A stretch of 61,766 bases of DNA from an uncultured Saprospiraceae bacterium. GTDB taxonomy: Bacteria; Bacteroidota; Bacteroidia; Chitinophagales; Saprospiraceae. Location: positions 1-61,766 of the forward strand of contig CALGAW010000002.1 of NCBI GenBank assembly GCA_937959115.1, given 5' to 3'. Numbering within the stretch: position 1 is the first letter of the stretch; each line of letters begins with the position of its first letter. Both the position numbers and the translations under genes were made by a program. This document shows positions 55,878 to 61,766 of this stretch, one piece after another. The notes under the pieces are model-generated. The model made no database searches. It had not been told where the DNA came from and worked only from the letters and a program-made list of their open reading frames with translations.

Positions 55878-56073
55878 CGTTCGGGCAAACAGATTGAAGA
55901 CGATCGAATGCAGATTTTTTAACATAGAAATGAGACAGAGAAGTATTTTTTACTTCACTTTCTTATTTAGTGTTTTTTAGCTGTAGGCTAACGCTGGAGG
56001 TGTTTAATCAATCTACAACGATGGGAAATAACACGCCTCATTGGTTGATTCAATAATATAATTAAATAAAAGC

Positions 56074-56104
56074 TTGCATATGATAAATATGCACCTTATA
56101 TTTG
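56074..56104 (+). promoter_or_regulatory. Promoter of tRNA-fMet
   Basis: TTG at 56074-56076 and TATATTTG at 56097-56104 (TAnnTTTG) are separated by 20 bp and lie 11 bp before the tRNA. This is the best Bacteroidota-type promoter in the window. Confidence 0.75.
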
Positions 56105-56115
56105 CAACTCAATAG

Positions 56116-56188
<73 letters not shown>

Positions 56189-56200
56189 CAAAGACCGACA

Positions 56201-56226
56201 GAAGTCCTTGATTTTCAAGGGCTTTT
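56201..56226 (+). terminator. Rho-independent terminator of tRNA-fMet
   Basis: GAAGTCCTTGA-TTT-TCAAGGGCTTTT forms a good hairpin with a U-tract. It lies within the left end of the first cassette. The equivalent position after R2 keeps only a decayed TTGAT/ATCAA core. Confidence 0.75.
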
Positions 56227-56310
56227 GTCATTTTAGTACTAAAAAAGTGCTACTCTTCTGCTACACTATTTCCCTTGATACAAACTTTAAATGCTTGCTA
56301 ATCAAAAATG

Positions 56311-56319
56311 TATGTTTTG
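56311..56319 (+). promoter_or_regulatory. Conserved promoter-like element in cassette 1
   Basis: TATGTTTTG is conserved in both left ends (also 57315-57323), each with a TTG 13 bp upstream. It resembles the -7 element TAnnTTTG with one extra T; the spacer is shorter than usual. It would drive the cargo gene. Confidence 0.4.
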
Positions 56320-56363
56320 ATTAGGGTCAAGTTATTGAATCTCAAAATTGAATAAGAAACAAT

Positions 56364-57074
56364 ATGAACAAAACTGTACCATTAGTGATTGATAAAATGC
56401 TACTTGAATTTGAAGGATTTGCAAAAAAGCACAATCTAAATTTAACAAGGGAGAATAGCAAAACACTATTTTGTTTGTCATGTAAGCATAAAGAACATAA
56501 GTTCTATTTTAGAATAGATGAAATTAAACGTAAAAGAGTATTTGACATAGATCTACCTTGGACAAACAGATTCATTAATTCCTGTTTTCCAATAGATGAA
56601 TATTCAATGATTGAGGAGGAGCCGAAACGGTCATCTTTAAAGGGTTTAAGGAAAAGATTTGACAATTGGATTAGGCTAGTAGCAAAATATCAAAATACTA
56701 GAGAACCATTTCAAGACGAATTCTCGAAACTCTATGAAGAAAAGTTTAATGAGTTGTTTCCTGATGAAGATGACGACAATAAGTTTTATTCAAAGGGAAA
56801 TCAGGAGAAAATAAAACTTTTACTAAGTCAAACAATTTCTTTTTTAGAAGAGAATAAAACAGAGAGTAATAAGAATGAATATAATTTAATTATTCAAGAA
56901 TGTGTTGATGCAGAGGCTAATCTTCAAATAGAAGTAAAGAGTGTATTCAAAAGAAGAATTGCTTCAATTGCCGCAAAACTTTGGAAAGCTGGTCCTGATG
57001 TAATTAAAGGCGCTTGGGGTAGTTTGCTTGCAGAAGGAATTTTGAATTTGGGAAAATTTTTATTAGGTGGATAG
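56364..57074 (+). CDS. Cassette cargo 1: soluble protein of unknown function
   Basis: A 236-residue protein without signal peptide. The N-terminal half is mixed alpha/beta (KTLFCLSCKHKEHKFYFRID, then WTNRFINSCFPIDEY). The middle is charged and helical (EEKFNELFPDEDDDNKFYSK, ISFLEENKTESNK). The C-terminus is an amphipathic/hydrophobic helix ending in Gly-Gly (KLWKAGPDVIKGAWGSLLAE, then GILNLGKFLLGG), which could insert in or lie on a membrane. I do not recognise the family. A C-terminal helix of this style is seen in some accessory and defence proteins, but that is only an impression. The gene is the sole cargo of cassette 1 and stops 10 nt before its right end. Confidence 0.75.
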   Translation: MNKTVPLVIDKMLLEFEGFAKKHNLNLTRENSKTLFCLSCKHKEHKFYFRIDEIKRKRVFDIDLPWTNRFINSCFPIDEYSMIEEEPKRSSLKGLRKRFDNWIRLVAKYQNTREPFQDEFSKLYEEKFNELFPDEDDDNKFYSKGNQEKIKLLLSQTISFLEENKTESNKNEYNLIIQECVDAEANLQIEVKSVFKRRIASIAAKLWKAGPDVIKGAWGSLLAEGILNLGKFLLGG

Positions 57075-57084
57075 AAATGATCAA

Positions 57085-57178
57085 AAACTGCTACAAATCT
57101 GCTACACAAAATTCAAAAAACATTAAATATTCAAAACATAAACCATTGATAATGAATACTAAAAAAATGGAAATACAA
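57085..57178 (+). repeat. Cassette right end, copy 1 (94 nt)
   Basis: Aligns gaplessly to 59005-59098 (hand count about 72 of 94 identical). It starts with AAACTGCTACAAATCTGCTA, i.e. two GCTACA motifs 11 bp apart, and ends AAATACAA immediately before the tail repeat R2. Confidence 0.8.
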
Positions 57179-57196
57179 TCCTGCCTCCGCTACAAA
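57179..57196 (+). repeat. tRNA-fMet tail repeat R2
   Basis: TCCTGCCTCCGCTACAAA, identical to the tRNA 3' end copy over 18 nt but not part of a tRNA. It marks the junction between cassettes 1 and 2. Confidence 0.9.
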
Positions 57197-57344
57197 TCCA
57201 AACATAAATCATTGATTATCAAATACATTTGTCATTTTAGGTCTGAAAAAGTGTTACACTTCTGCTACACTATTTTCCTTGACACAAACTTTAAATAATT
57301 GACAATCAAATCATTATGTTTTGTTTCGGTGCAAGTTATTGAAT
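57179..57344 (+). repeat. Cassette left end, copy 2 (166 nt)
   Basis: Gapless match to 56175-56340, exactly 1004 bp away. It carries GTGTTACACTTCTGCTACAC at 57251-57270 and a promoter-like TATGTTTTG at 57315-57323. The ATG at 57343 overlaps its last bases. Confidence 0.85.
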
Positions 57345-58152
57345 GATAATACAAAATTTACATCATATGTATGATATTTTAGCTTTTGTAGGAGCCATAC
57401 TAATGGCAGTCGGACTTTTAGGTTGGAGATTGCAATCCACTAAAAATATTCAAGGCAATTTCGATAAAGCCCAAAAAGATAGAAATACAAAGGATAAAGT
57501 GAGTAAAGAAGATCGTCAAGTAAAGTATATTGCAAGCGACGATGATCGCCAATCGAAGTATGATAGATCTTTAATTGATAGAAGAGAACTGCATAATGAA
57601 TCTAAATTGGACAGGGATAAAAAGCATTCCGAGATTAAATCAAAGTTGGATAGGATTATAGAAAACGAAAATGATTTAGATTCTACTCTTCAAATTACTG
57701 ATGAATTTATACTTGGAAGTCAAGCATTTGTAGGAGAAAGAAGAGGTGAATTAGGAATTAACTCAATAGATAGGGAAATGTATGGAATTGATGTTTCGTT
57801 TGAACTTGTTAATTTGGATAAACATGAAGTGAAAATTGAAAATATAGAACTCCAATTATCAAGAATTCAAAAGCCAAATGTTCACTTTAGAGTTTTACCA
57901 CAAAAAGTGAAAACAATAAGATATACATGTAAAATTAGAGAAAGTCTAAAGGGAGATTGCCTATTAGATGATAAAGAGTTTGATTATTTAAAGATTGCAG
58001 GTTATGGAAGAGAATCAATAAAAATAAATTTATTGTCTGATCAAGCAGGCTATTTTGATTTGCATGGGAATATTGAATTTTTATTAGGCGTAAACAAAGC
58101 AAGACTTACACACAGATTTAATTCATATGTTTACTTCAAAGAATTAGAATAA
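57343..58152 (+). CDS. Cassette cargo 2a: membrane-anchored coiled-coil protein of unknown function
   Basis: A 269-residue protein; an ATG at 57367 would give a start nearer that of its neighbour. One hydrophobic helix (ILAFVGAILMAVGLLGWRL) is followed by a very charged helix rich in D-R-x-x-K repeats (DRQVKYIASDDDRQSKYDRS, then DRRELHNESKLDRDKKHSEI), and a C-terminal domain of about 150 residues with beta character (YGIDVSFELVNLDKHEVKIE, then GYFDLHGNIEFLLGV). The N-terminal third is related to that of the next gene (FVGAIL.A.G..G, DDRQSK). The family is not recognised. It is co-transcribed with the 58176 gene (23-bp gap). Confidence 0.75.
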   Translation: MIIQNLHHMYDILAFVGAILMAVGLLGWRLQSTKNIQGNFDKAQKDRNTKDKVSKEDRQVKYIASDDDRQSKYDRSLIDRRELHNESKLDRDKKHSEIKSKLDRIIENENDLDSTLQITDEFILGSQAFVGERRGELGINSIDREMYGIDVSFELVNLDKHEVKIENIELQLSRIQKPNVHFRVLPQKVKTIRYTCKIRESLKGDCLLDDKEFDYLKIAGYGRESIKINLLSDQAGYFDLHGNIEFLLGVNKARLTHRFNSYVYFKELE

Positions 58153-58175
58153 TCTACGCTTAAAAATTATAAAAA

Positions 58176-59006
58176 ATGAAAATAAATATTTTTGCTATCA
58201 TGATATTTGTCGGAGCCATTTTAGTAGCTATTGGTGTCTTCGGCTCGAAATTGGAATCTGCTAAAAATGTTGAAAATAGTCAAGATGATCGTCAATCAAA
58301 GCATAAGAAAGCACAAAAAGATAGGGATAAGAAGCAAGAAGAATTAAAAGAATTGATAAATAGTAAACAATTAGTTTGTGATAGGGATAAAACACAAGGG
58401 TGCAAGTTGCCTTTCAAACACCAGCAAAAATTTGGGTTTACTGATAATACAGGAAAACGTAGAACATCAGCTTTAATTGATGTTTCTGCTGGAGGGAAAA
58501 AGGAATCTTATACTATACTTACTATGGAAGCGAATAATAAAGATCATCCTGGTAATAAGGAAATTCGATTTCCAAAACTAAAAGGAAAAAAGATTTCTCC
58601 ACCTTTTGTAATAAAGAAAGTAGAGGATAAACTCTTGTTTGAAGGGGAAATTTTTGATTACAAAGATGGTGCTATACTTGGGTGGTTTAATGGAGAAGAA
58701 TTTGGAGTCGTAAAACCTTGTGCATTTTCATGGAATAAAGATGAAAGGGGGATTGAAATAATTGATAGATACAATAACGTCGTCTTTTCAATGGAATATA
58801 ATCCATATACGAAAGGATTGAAGTATAGAGGTTTTTTTAAGATTGATGAAAGCTTTTACATTTTTAATGAAGAGGATTTTACAATATTAAGTGATGTTAG
58901 TTTAGCTGAAAAGAAGATAAAGGAAATAGAAAAATATTTTAATCACTACGGTACCAGTATTTTGGGAGACAGAATAAAGAATCCTAGAATGGACTTTTCC
59001 TGGTAA
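58176..59006 (+). CDS. Cassette cargo 2b: membrane-anchored protein, N-terminal paralogue of its neighbour
   Basis: A 276-residue protein. The N-terminal helix (IFVGAILVAIGVFGSKLESA) and following charged helix (DDRQSKHKKAQKDRDKKQEE) match the upstream protein. The remaining 205 residues are different: a beta-rich domain with KLPFKHQQKFGFTDNTGKRR, AILGWFNGEEFGVVKPCAFS and IIDRYNNVVFSMEYN. This resembles sensor or cargo domains of accessory membrane proteins, but I cannot name the family. Its stop codon touches the cassette right end (59005). The pair looks like two variants on the same membrane module. Confidence 0.75.
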   Translation: MKINIFAIMIFVGAILVAIGVFGSKLESAKNVENSQDDRQSKHKKAQKDRDKKQEELKELINSKQLVCDRDKTQGCKLPFKHQQKFGFTDNTGKRRTSALIDVSAGGKKESYTILTMEANNKDHPGNKEIRFPKLKGKKISPPFVIKKVEDKLLFEGEIFDYKDGAILGWFNGEEFGVVKPCAFSWNKDERGIEIIDRYNNVVFSMEYNPYTKGLKYRGFFKIDESFYIFNEEDFTILSDVSLAEKKIKEIEKYFNHYGTSILGDRIKNPRMDFSW

Positions 59007-59098
59007 ACTGCTACATATCTGCTGTACAAAGACCAAAAAACACGAAATAATCAAAATATTAATCACTCATAATAAAGACAAGAAAATCAAAAATACAA
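59005..59098 (+). repeat. Cassette right end, copy 2 (94 nt)
   Basis: Gapless match to 57085-57178, ending in the same AAATACAA before the tail repeat R3. Paired motif CTGCTACATATCTGCTGTAC at 59008-59027. Confidence 0.8.
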
Positions 59099-59135
59099 TC
59101 CTGCCTCCGTTAGTGCTACACTTCTGCTGCGGCAT
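59099..59135 (+). repeat. tRNA-fMet tail repeat R3 with collapsed left end
   Basis: TCCTGCCTCCG (11 nt of the tail) is followed directly by TTAG and TGCTACACTTCTGCT, which are normally about 60-75 nt further into a left end. This looks like a left end that has lost its middle part. Confidence 0.6.
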
Positions 59136-59219
59136 GAACGCTCGGTTGATAACACATTTAATATAAAACAATAATTAATTTTTAATCTCAAAAAATAAAT
59201 AAATAAGTTAACTTTTTTA

Positions 59220-59639
59220 ATGACCTTACTTTGTCTAATGACTATTTTTGGCTGTTCTAAAGAAAAGGGATGCACTGATGAATCTAGCGTAAATTATAGC
59301 GTTACTGCTGAAAAAGATGATGGAAGTTGTGTTTATCCAGGTGAAAAATTGTCTAGTACTTGGACAATGGTTGAGACCGTTTCAGGGAGTTCTGTGACCC
59401 ATCCTGTAGTAATCACAAAAATAGATAACGAAAATATTAAGATTAGTACGACATGGACAACTCAAGCAGTTTACCATGTTGACGATCTTGACATTAAAGT
59501 ACTATGGGCTAAGAAGGAGTTAGTAAAGGAAGGTACAACCATTGAAGGTACAATTGTAAATGAAAATGACTTTACTATAAATTATTTATATGGCGCTGGT
59601 GCTAGCGTTTATTCAGTTAGTCAGCATTACACCAGATAA
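59220..59639 (+). CDS. Lipoprotein of unknown function
   Basis: A 139-residue lipoprotein: a short hydrophobic N-terminus (MTLLCLMTIFGC) ends in a lipobox Cys. A Cys-containing module follows (GCTDESSVNYSVTAEKDDGS, then CVYP) that is common in Bacteroidota lipoproteins with the consensus GCTDPTA.NYNPNA..DDGSC. The rest is a lipocalin-like beta domain (WTMVETVSGSSVTHPVVITK, then ISTTWTTQAVY). The signal peptide is shorter than usual and an in-frame TAA lies upstream; either the start is correct or the 5' end was lost at the cassette junction. It is followed by a strong terminator. Confidence 0.72.
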   Translation: MTLLCLMTIFGCSKEKGCTDESSVNYSVTAEKDDGSCVYPGEKLSSTWTMVETVSGSSVTHPVVITKIDNENIKISTTWTTQAVYHVDDLDIKVLWAKKELVKEGTTIEGTIVNENDFTINYLYGAGASVYSVSQHYTR

Positions 59640-59665
59640 AATTTAGGTAAACGTTCTAAAGACTA

Positions 59666-59697
59666 AAAAAGATCAGTGATTTGACTGATCTTTTTTT
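59666..59697 (+). terminator. Rho-independent terminator after the lipoprotein gene
   Basis: AAAAAGATCAGT (59666-59677) pairs perfectly with ACTGATCTTTTT (59684-59695), loop GATTTG, with a T-run. Confidence 0.88.
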
Positions 59698-59767
59698 ATG
59701 TCTTGTATTGGAGGTTTTTTTGATAATCAACAAGTTATGGATTGGAGTTGGTGTAGGAAGTTCCTGT

Positions 59768-59925
59768 GAAGTACCTAAACACCAAAGAAGAAGGATTCGT
59801 TCTAGTGCTGACATTAATGTGATCGCTAGAACCATCTGGATATGAATACAATTGAATTACTGGAAGAGTTTAAAGTTCTACTGGTCAACAGATCAAATGA
59901 AGTCATTGGGAGTCTATTCCCTTAA
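59768..59925 (+). pseudogene. Frameshifted RadC-family fragment
   Basis: Two adjacent frames give EVPKHQRRRIRSSADINVIA, then RTIW, and MNTIELLEEFKVLLVNRSNE, then VIG. Together these are the N-terminal part of a RadC/JAB-type protein, where the normal junction reads IWDMNTIELQEEFKVLLLNR. The break at 59839-59842 (ATCTGGATATG) is explained by loss of one G. After VIG the similarity ends and stop codons follow; the catalytic HxH...D part is missing. RadC genes are frequent passengers of plasmids and integrative elements in Bacteroidota. The 5' limit is approximate. Confidence 0.75.
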
Positions 59926-60060
59926 TAAACCTCTTAGAGAATTAAAACAATACCGTTAATGTTCTTTTTTATATTTTTACAGAAACATAAGTGTAGAGGA
60001 AATCCAATATAAAAAATTTATTCTATGTCATCTAATAAAGTTAACCTAAAAACAATTTAC

Positions 60061-61599
60061 ATGAAAAACCTAATATTCCTATTTATATTCCTTCCGATTT
60101 TTGCTTTTGGTCAGATTTCTAAATCAGAAGAAATCACCTATGAGGTTAGTAAACCTTATCCATTTGTAGATGGGCTTTTAAAGTTTTACTTTTTTCAAAA
60201 TGGCGAAATGCTTTCCATAAAGGCAAAAGGGTTGAGAAATACTTATTCCTATAATTATGTTTATCAAAAATTCGACTCGCAAACATTAAAATTAAAAAAG
60301 TCCGGTAAATGGACAAATGTACCCAAAAATCACGTATTTGAAGATATTAGAAAAGTTGGAAATAAGTTCTACTTTTTTTATTCCTTGGCTGGTGATTATT
60401 CCTATGAGCAATTGTTTTGTATAGAAATAGATTTTAATACTGGAAATCTTATAGGAGAAGCGAGAAACCTATTAAAAACGAACGGTAAAGTGCCTGCATA
60501 TGGAAGTAAATTTAATTTTACAAGGTCCTTAGATTCAACTAAATTATTAGTAAAATGTGATTATCAGCCAGAAAAGAGAAACGATCATAAAAACCACGCA
60601 ACCTTTGGGTTTTACGCATTTAACAGTAATATGGAAAGTATATGGAAAAAAGATATTAAAATGCCATATACAGAACGGCGATTGAAAATCTATGACTTTA
60701 TATTTGACCATGAAGCAAATATTATATTCTCCACCTTGGTGTTTAATGATGATTCGAGAAAGTGTGCTGATGGTAATTGTAAAAAAGAAATGATTAAAAT
60801 TGATGCAAAAGACCAAAGTATTACGAGTTTTGAACTTTCAATACCAAAAATGAACGTATTGGGTTTTGATTTTACAGTGAAAAATCAAAAACTAATATGT
60901 ATTGGTACATGCAACGTTACGGGAATTGCGAATCAATACATTACTGGGATATTCAAAGCAGAACTTAAAGAAAATAAACTAGTCAATCCGGTTACCCACT
61001 TAATACCCAGAAAATATTTTGAGATTTATGGGGAGAAAGAGGAAAAAGAAAGAGGTTTTGAGTACTTGAATATCTTTGATTTAGAACTAAAAAAAGATGG
61101 TAGCTTTTATTTGATCGGTGAAAAGAGACACTCGTATGGAACTTCAGAAAGAAGGTATTCTTTTTACAAGCAAGTATTGATTTCTAAAATTAATTCTAAT
61201 GGTTCATTAGCTTGGATAAACATAATCAATAAGGATCAAGAAGGGGGATCAAGCCAAGCCAATATGGGATATAAATATTACTTTGGGAAGAACGATAATC
61301 TACATTTATTTGTAGTTGATAATTTAAAGAACAAAGACTTAAAGGAAGGAGAAAAGCCAAAGACACATTCTGGAAGTTACATGATAAAAGGCGGTATTGC
61401 TTTCTTTTGGAAAATAGATGATAAAGATGGATCAGCACAAAGAATTCCAATTTTAGATTTAGGTCGGATTCCTGAACTAGATGAAAAAGCAGTAGGTCAA
61501 TTTTGGATGAAAAAAATTATAAATACAGGCAAAAGTGGATTTATTATTGAATGTAACAAAAAAAATGAAAATGTAATTTTGAAATTTATGATTAACTAA
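60061..61599 (+). CDS. Secreted protein of unknown function, possible beta-propeller
   Basis: I chose the ATG at 60061 because it starts directly with a signal peptide (MKNLIFLFIFLPIFAFGQIS); a longer frame from 60025 adds 12 residues. The 512-residue product has recurring strands of the type KVGNKFYFFYSL, AFNSNMESIWKKDIKMP and KDGSFYLIGEKRH, as in beta-propeller-like Bacteroidota proteins. No enzymatic motif, T9SS domain or lipobox is seen. It is preceded by the RadC remnant; a short duplicated GGGCTTGTCCAAA occurs just after the gene (about 61609-61637). Confidence 0.7.
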   Translation: MKNLIFLFIFLPIFAFGQISKSEEITYEVSKPYPFVDGLLKFYFFQNGEMLSIKAKGLRNTYSYNYVYQKFDSQTLKLKKSGKWTNVPKNHVFEDIRKVGNKFYFFYSLAGDYSYEQLFCIEIDFNTGNLIGEARNLLKTNGKVPAYGSKFNFTRSLDSTKLLVKCDYQPEKRNDHKNHATFGFYAFNSNMESIWKKDIKMPYTERRLKIYDFIFDHEANIIFSTLVFNDDSRKCADGNCKKEMIKIDAKDQSITSFELSIPKMNVLGFDFTVKNQKLICIGTCNVTGIANQYITGIFKAELKENKLVNPVTHLIPRKYFEIYGEKEEKERGFEYLNIFDLELKKDGSFYLIGEKRHSYGTSERRYSFYKQVLISKINSNGSLAWINIINKDQEGGSSQANMGYKYYFGKNDNLHLFVVDNLKNKDLKEGEKPKTHSGSYMIKGGIAFFWKIDDKDGSAQRIPILDLGRIPELDEKAVGQFWMKKIINTGKSGFIIECNKKNENVILKFMIN

Positions 61600-61608
61600 A
61601 ATAGACAA

Positions 61609-61637
61609 CGGGCTTGTCCAAATTTGGGCTTGTCCAA
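61609..61637 (+). repeat. Direct repeat GGGCTTGTCCAAA, two copies
   Basis: Two adjacent copies of the 13-mer are separated by TTT, directly downstream of the last gene. The centre forms a short CCAAATTTGG palindrome. No role assigned; the last 130 bases of the window contain no gene I can support. Confidence 0.6.
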
Positions 61638-61766
61638 AATTTTGTGTTTGAAGAAGAAAAATCATCATCAAGTTTCGTAGGACTCATTACTTAATTCTGT
61701 TTTCAAAGTGAATATACAATTGATTATAGATTTGCGCCCACCCAAATCTAGATTTTTTCCATTTTC

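Larger units (their letters stand above)
56189..59135 (+). mobile_element. Array of tRNA-fMet-tail-bounded gene cassettes, no recombinase
   Basis: Two head-to-tail units each have a tRNA-fMet tail, a 166-nt left end, one or two cargo genes and a 94-nt right end running into the next tail (R2, R3). The left ends match each other gaplessly, as do the right ends, while the cargo is unrelated between units. A third, internally deleted left end follows R3. No integrase, transposase or replication gene is present. The region is visibly more AT-rich than the adjacent alpha-2-macroglobulin gene. Integration at the tRNA 3' end in trans, with reconstitution of the tRNA, is the simplest reading. I know of no named element with this structure but cannot search for it. 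Confidence 0.7.

Noticed and set aside
55930-55980. Short ORF MRQRSIFYFTFLFSVF before tRNA-fMet
   Set aside because: It looks like a signal-peptide start but stops after 16 residues, and further frames have stop codons; no family similarity seen.

Overview
The window looks like a chromosomal segment of a marine or aquatic Bacteroidota member, most likely Saprospiria (Lewinella/Phaeodactylibacter-like). The sequence basis is: very large secreted proteins ending in type IX secretion (T9SS) sorting domains (five type A, one type B), SprB-like repeats, a SusC-type/TonB-dependent receptor-like barrel, a menaquinone-by-futalosine gene, Bacteroidota-type promoter elements (TAnnTTTG) and hardly any Shine-Dalgarno sequences. 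The assignment below phylum level is inference.

Layout. 1-5155: two minus-strand adhesin/gliding-type proteins (the first cut by the window edge; the second with 12 SprB-like repeats and a CHU_C/type B sorting domain). 5349-16598: housekeeping and small genes: futalosine hydrolase; a PTPS-folE-fabD operon; YqgE/AlgH; an NTF2-like protein; an AlkD-like DNA glycosylase; a truncated DUF4347 protein; two tandem paralogous secreted proteins (the first apparently frameshifted); a hydrolase and a Pro-tRNA trans-editing protein; a polytopic membrane protein; and a SpoU rRNA/tRNA methyltransferase divergent from and overlapping a BamA/TamA-like gene. 19031-26999: orphan ATP-cone nuclease, T9SS cargo with four TWIDGNTY repeats, a TonB-dependent receptor-like barrel, and a polysaccharide-lyase-like protein.

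27265-49416: tRNA-Ser(UGA) with a truncated integrase just downstream, then a secretome block: two paralogous M36 (fungalysin) metalloproteases interleaved with two beta-helix giants, a small proline-rich secreted protein, an HsdR-N-like nuclease-fold protein and an M43 metalloprotease. 49740-55877: a 2045-residue alpha-2-macroglobulin with an intact CTEQ thioester motif and a Met/Pro-rich candidate bait region.

56116-59135 is the most unusual part. Downstream of an intact initiator tRNA-fMet the 3' end of that tRNA is repeated. Two consecutive units carry a 166-nt left end (about 135/166 identical by hand count, no gap) and a 94-nt right end (about 72/94 identical, no gap) around different cargo genes; a collapsed third left end follows. 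No recombinase gene lies in the array. Each end carries paired GCTACA-type motifs 11 bp apart. I interpret this as an array of integrase-less, tRNA-tail-bounded gene cassettes, with cargo of unknown function (one soluble protein; two membrane-anchored proteins with related N-termini and unrelated C-termini). A frameshifted RadC fragment (59768-59925) beyond a lipoprotein gene supports the mobile-island reading. The window ends with a secreted protein of unknown function.
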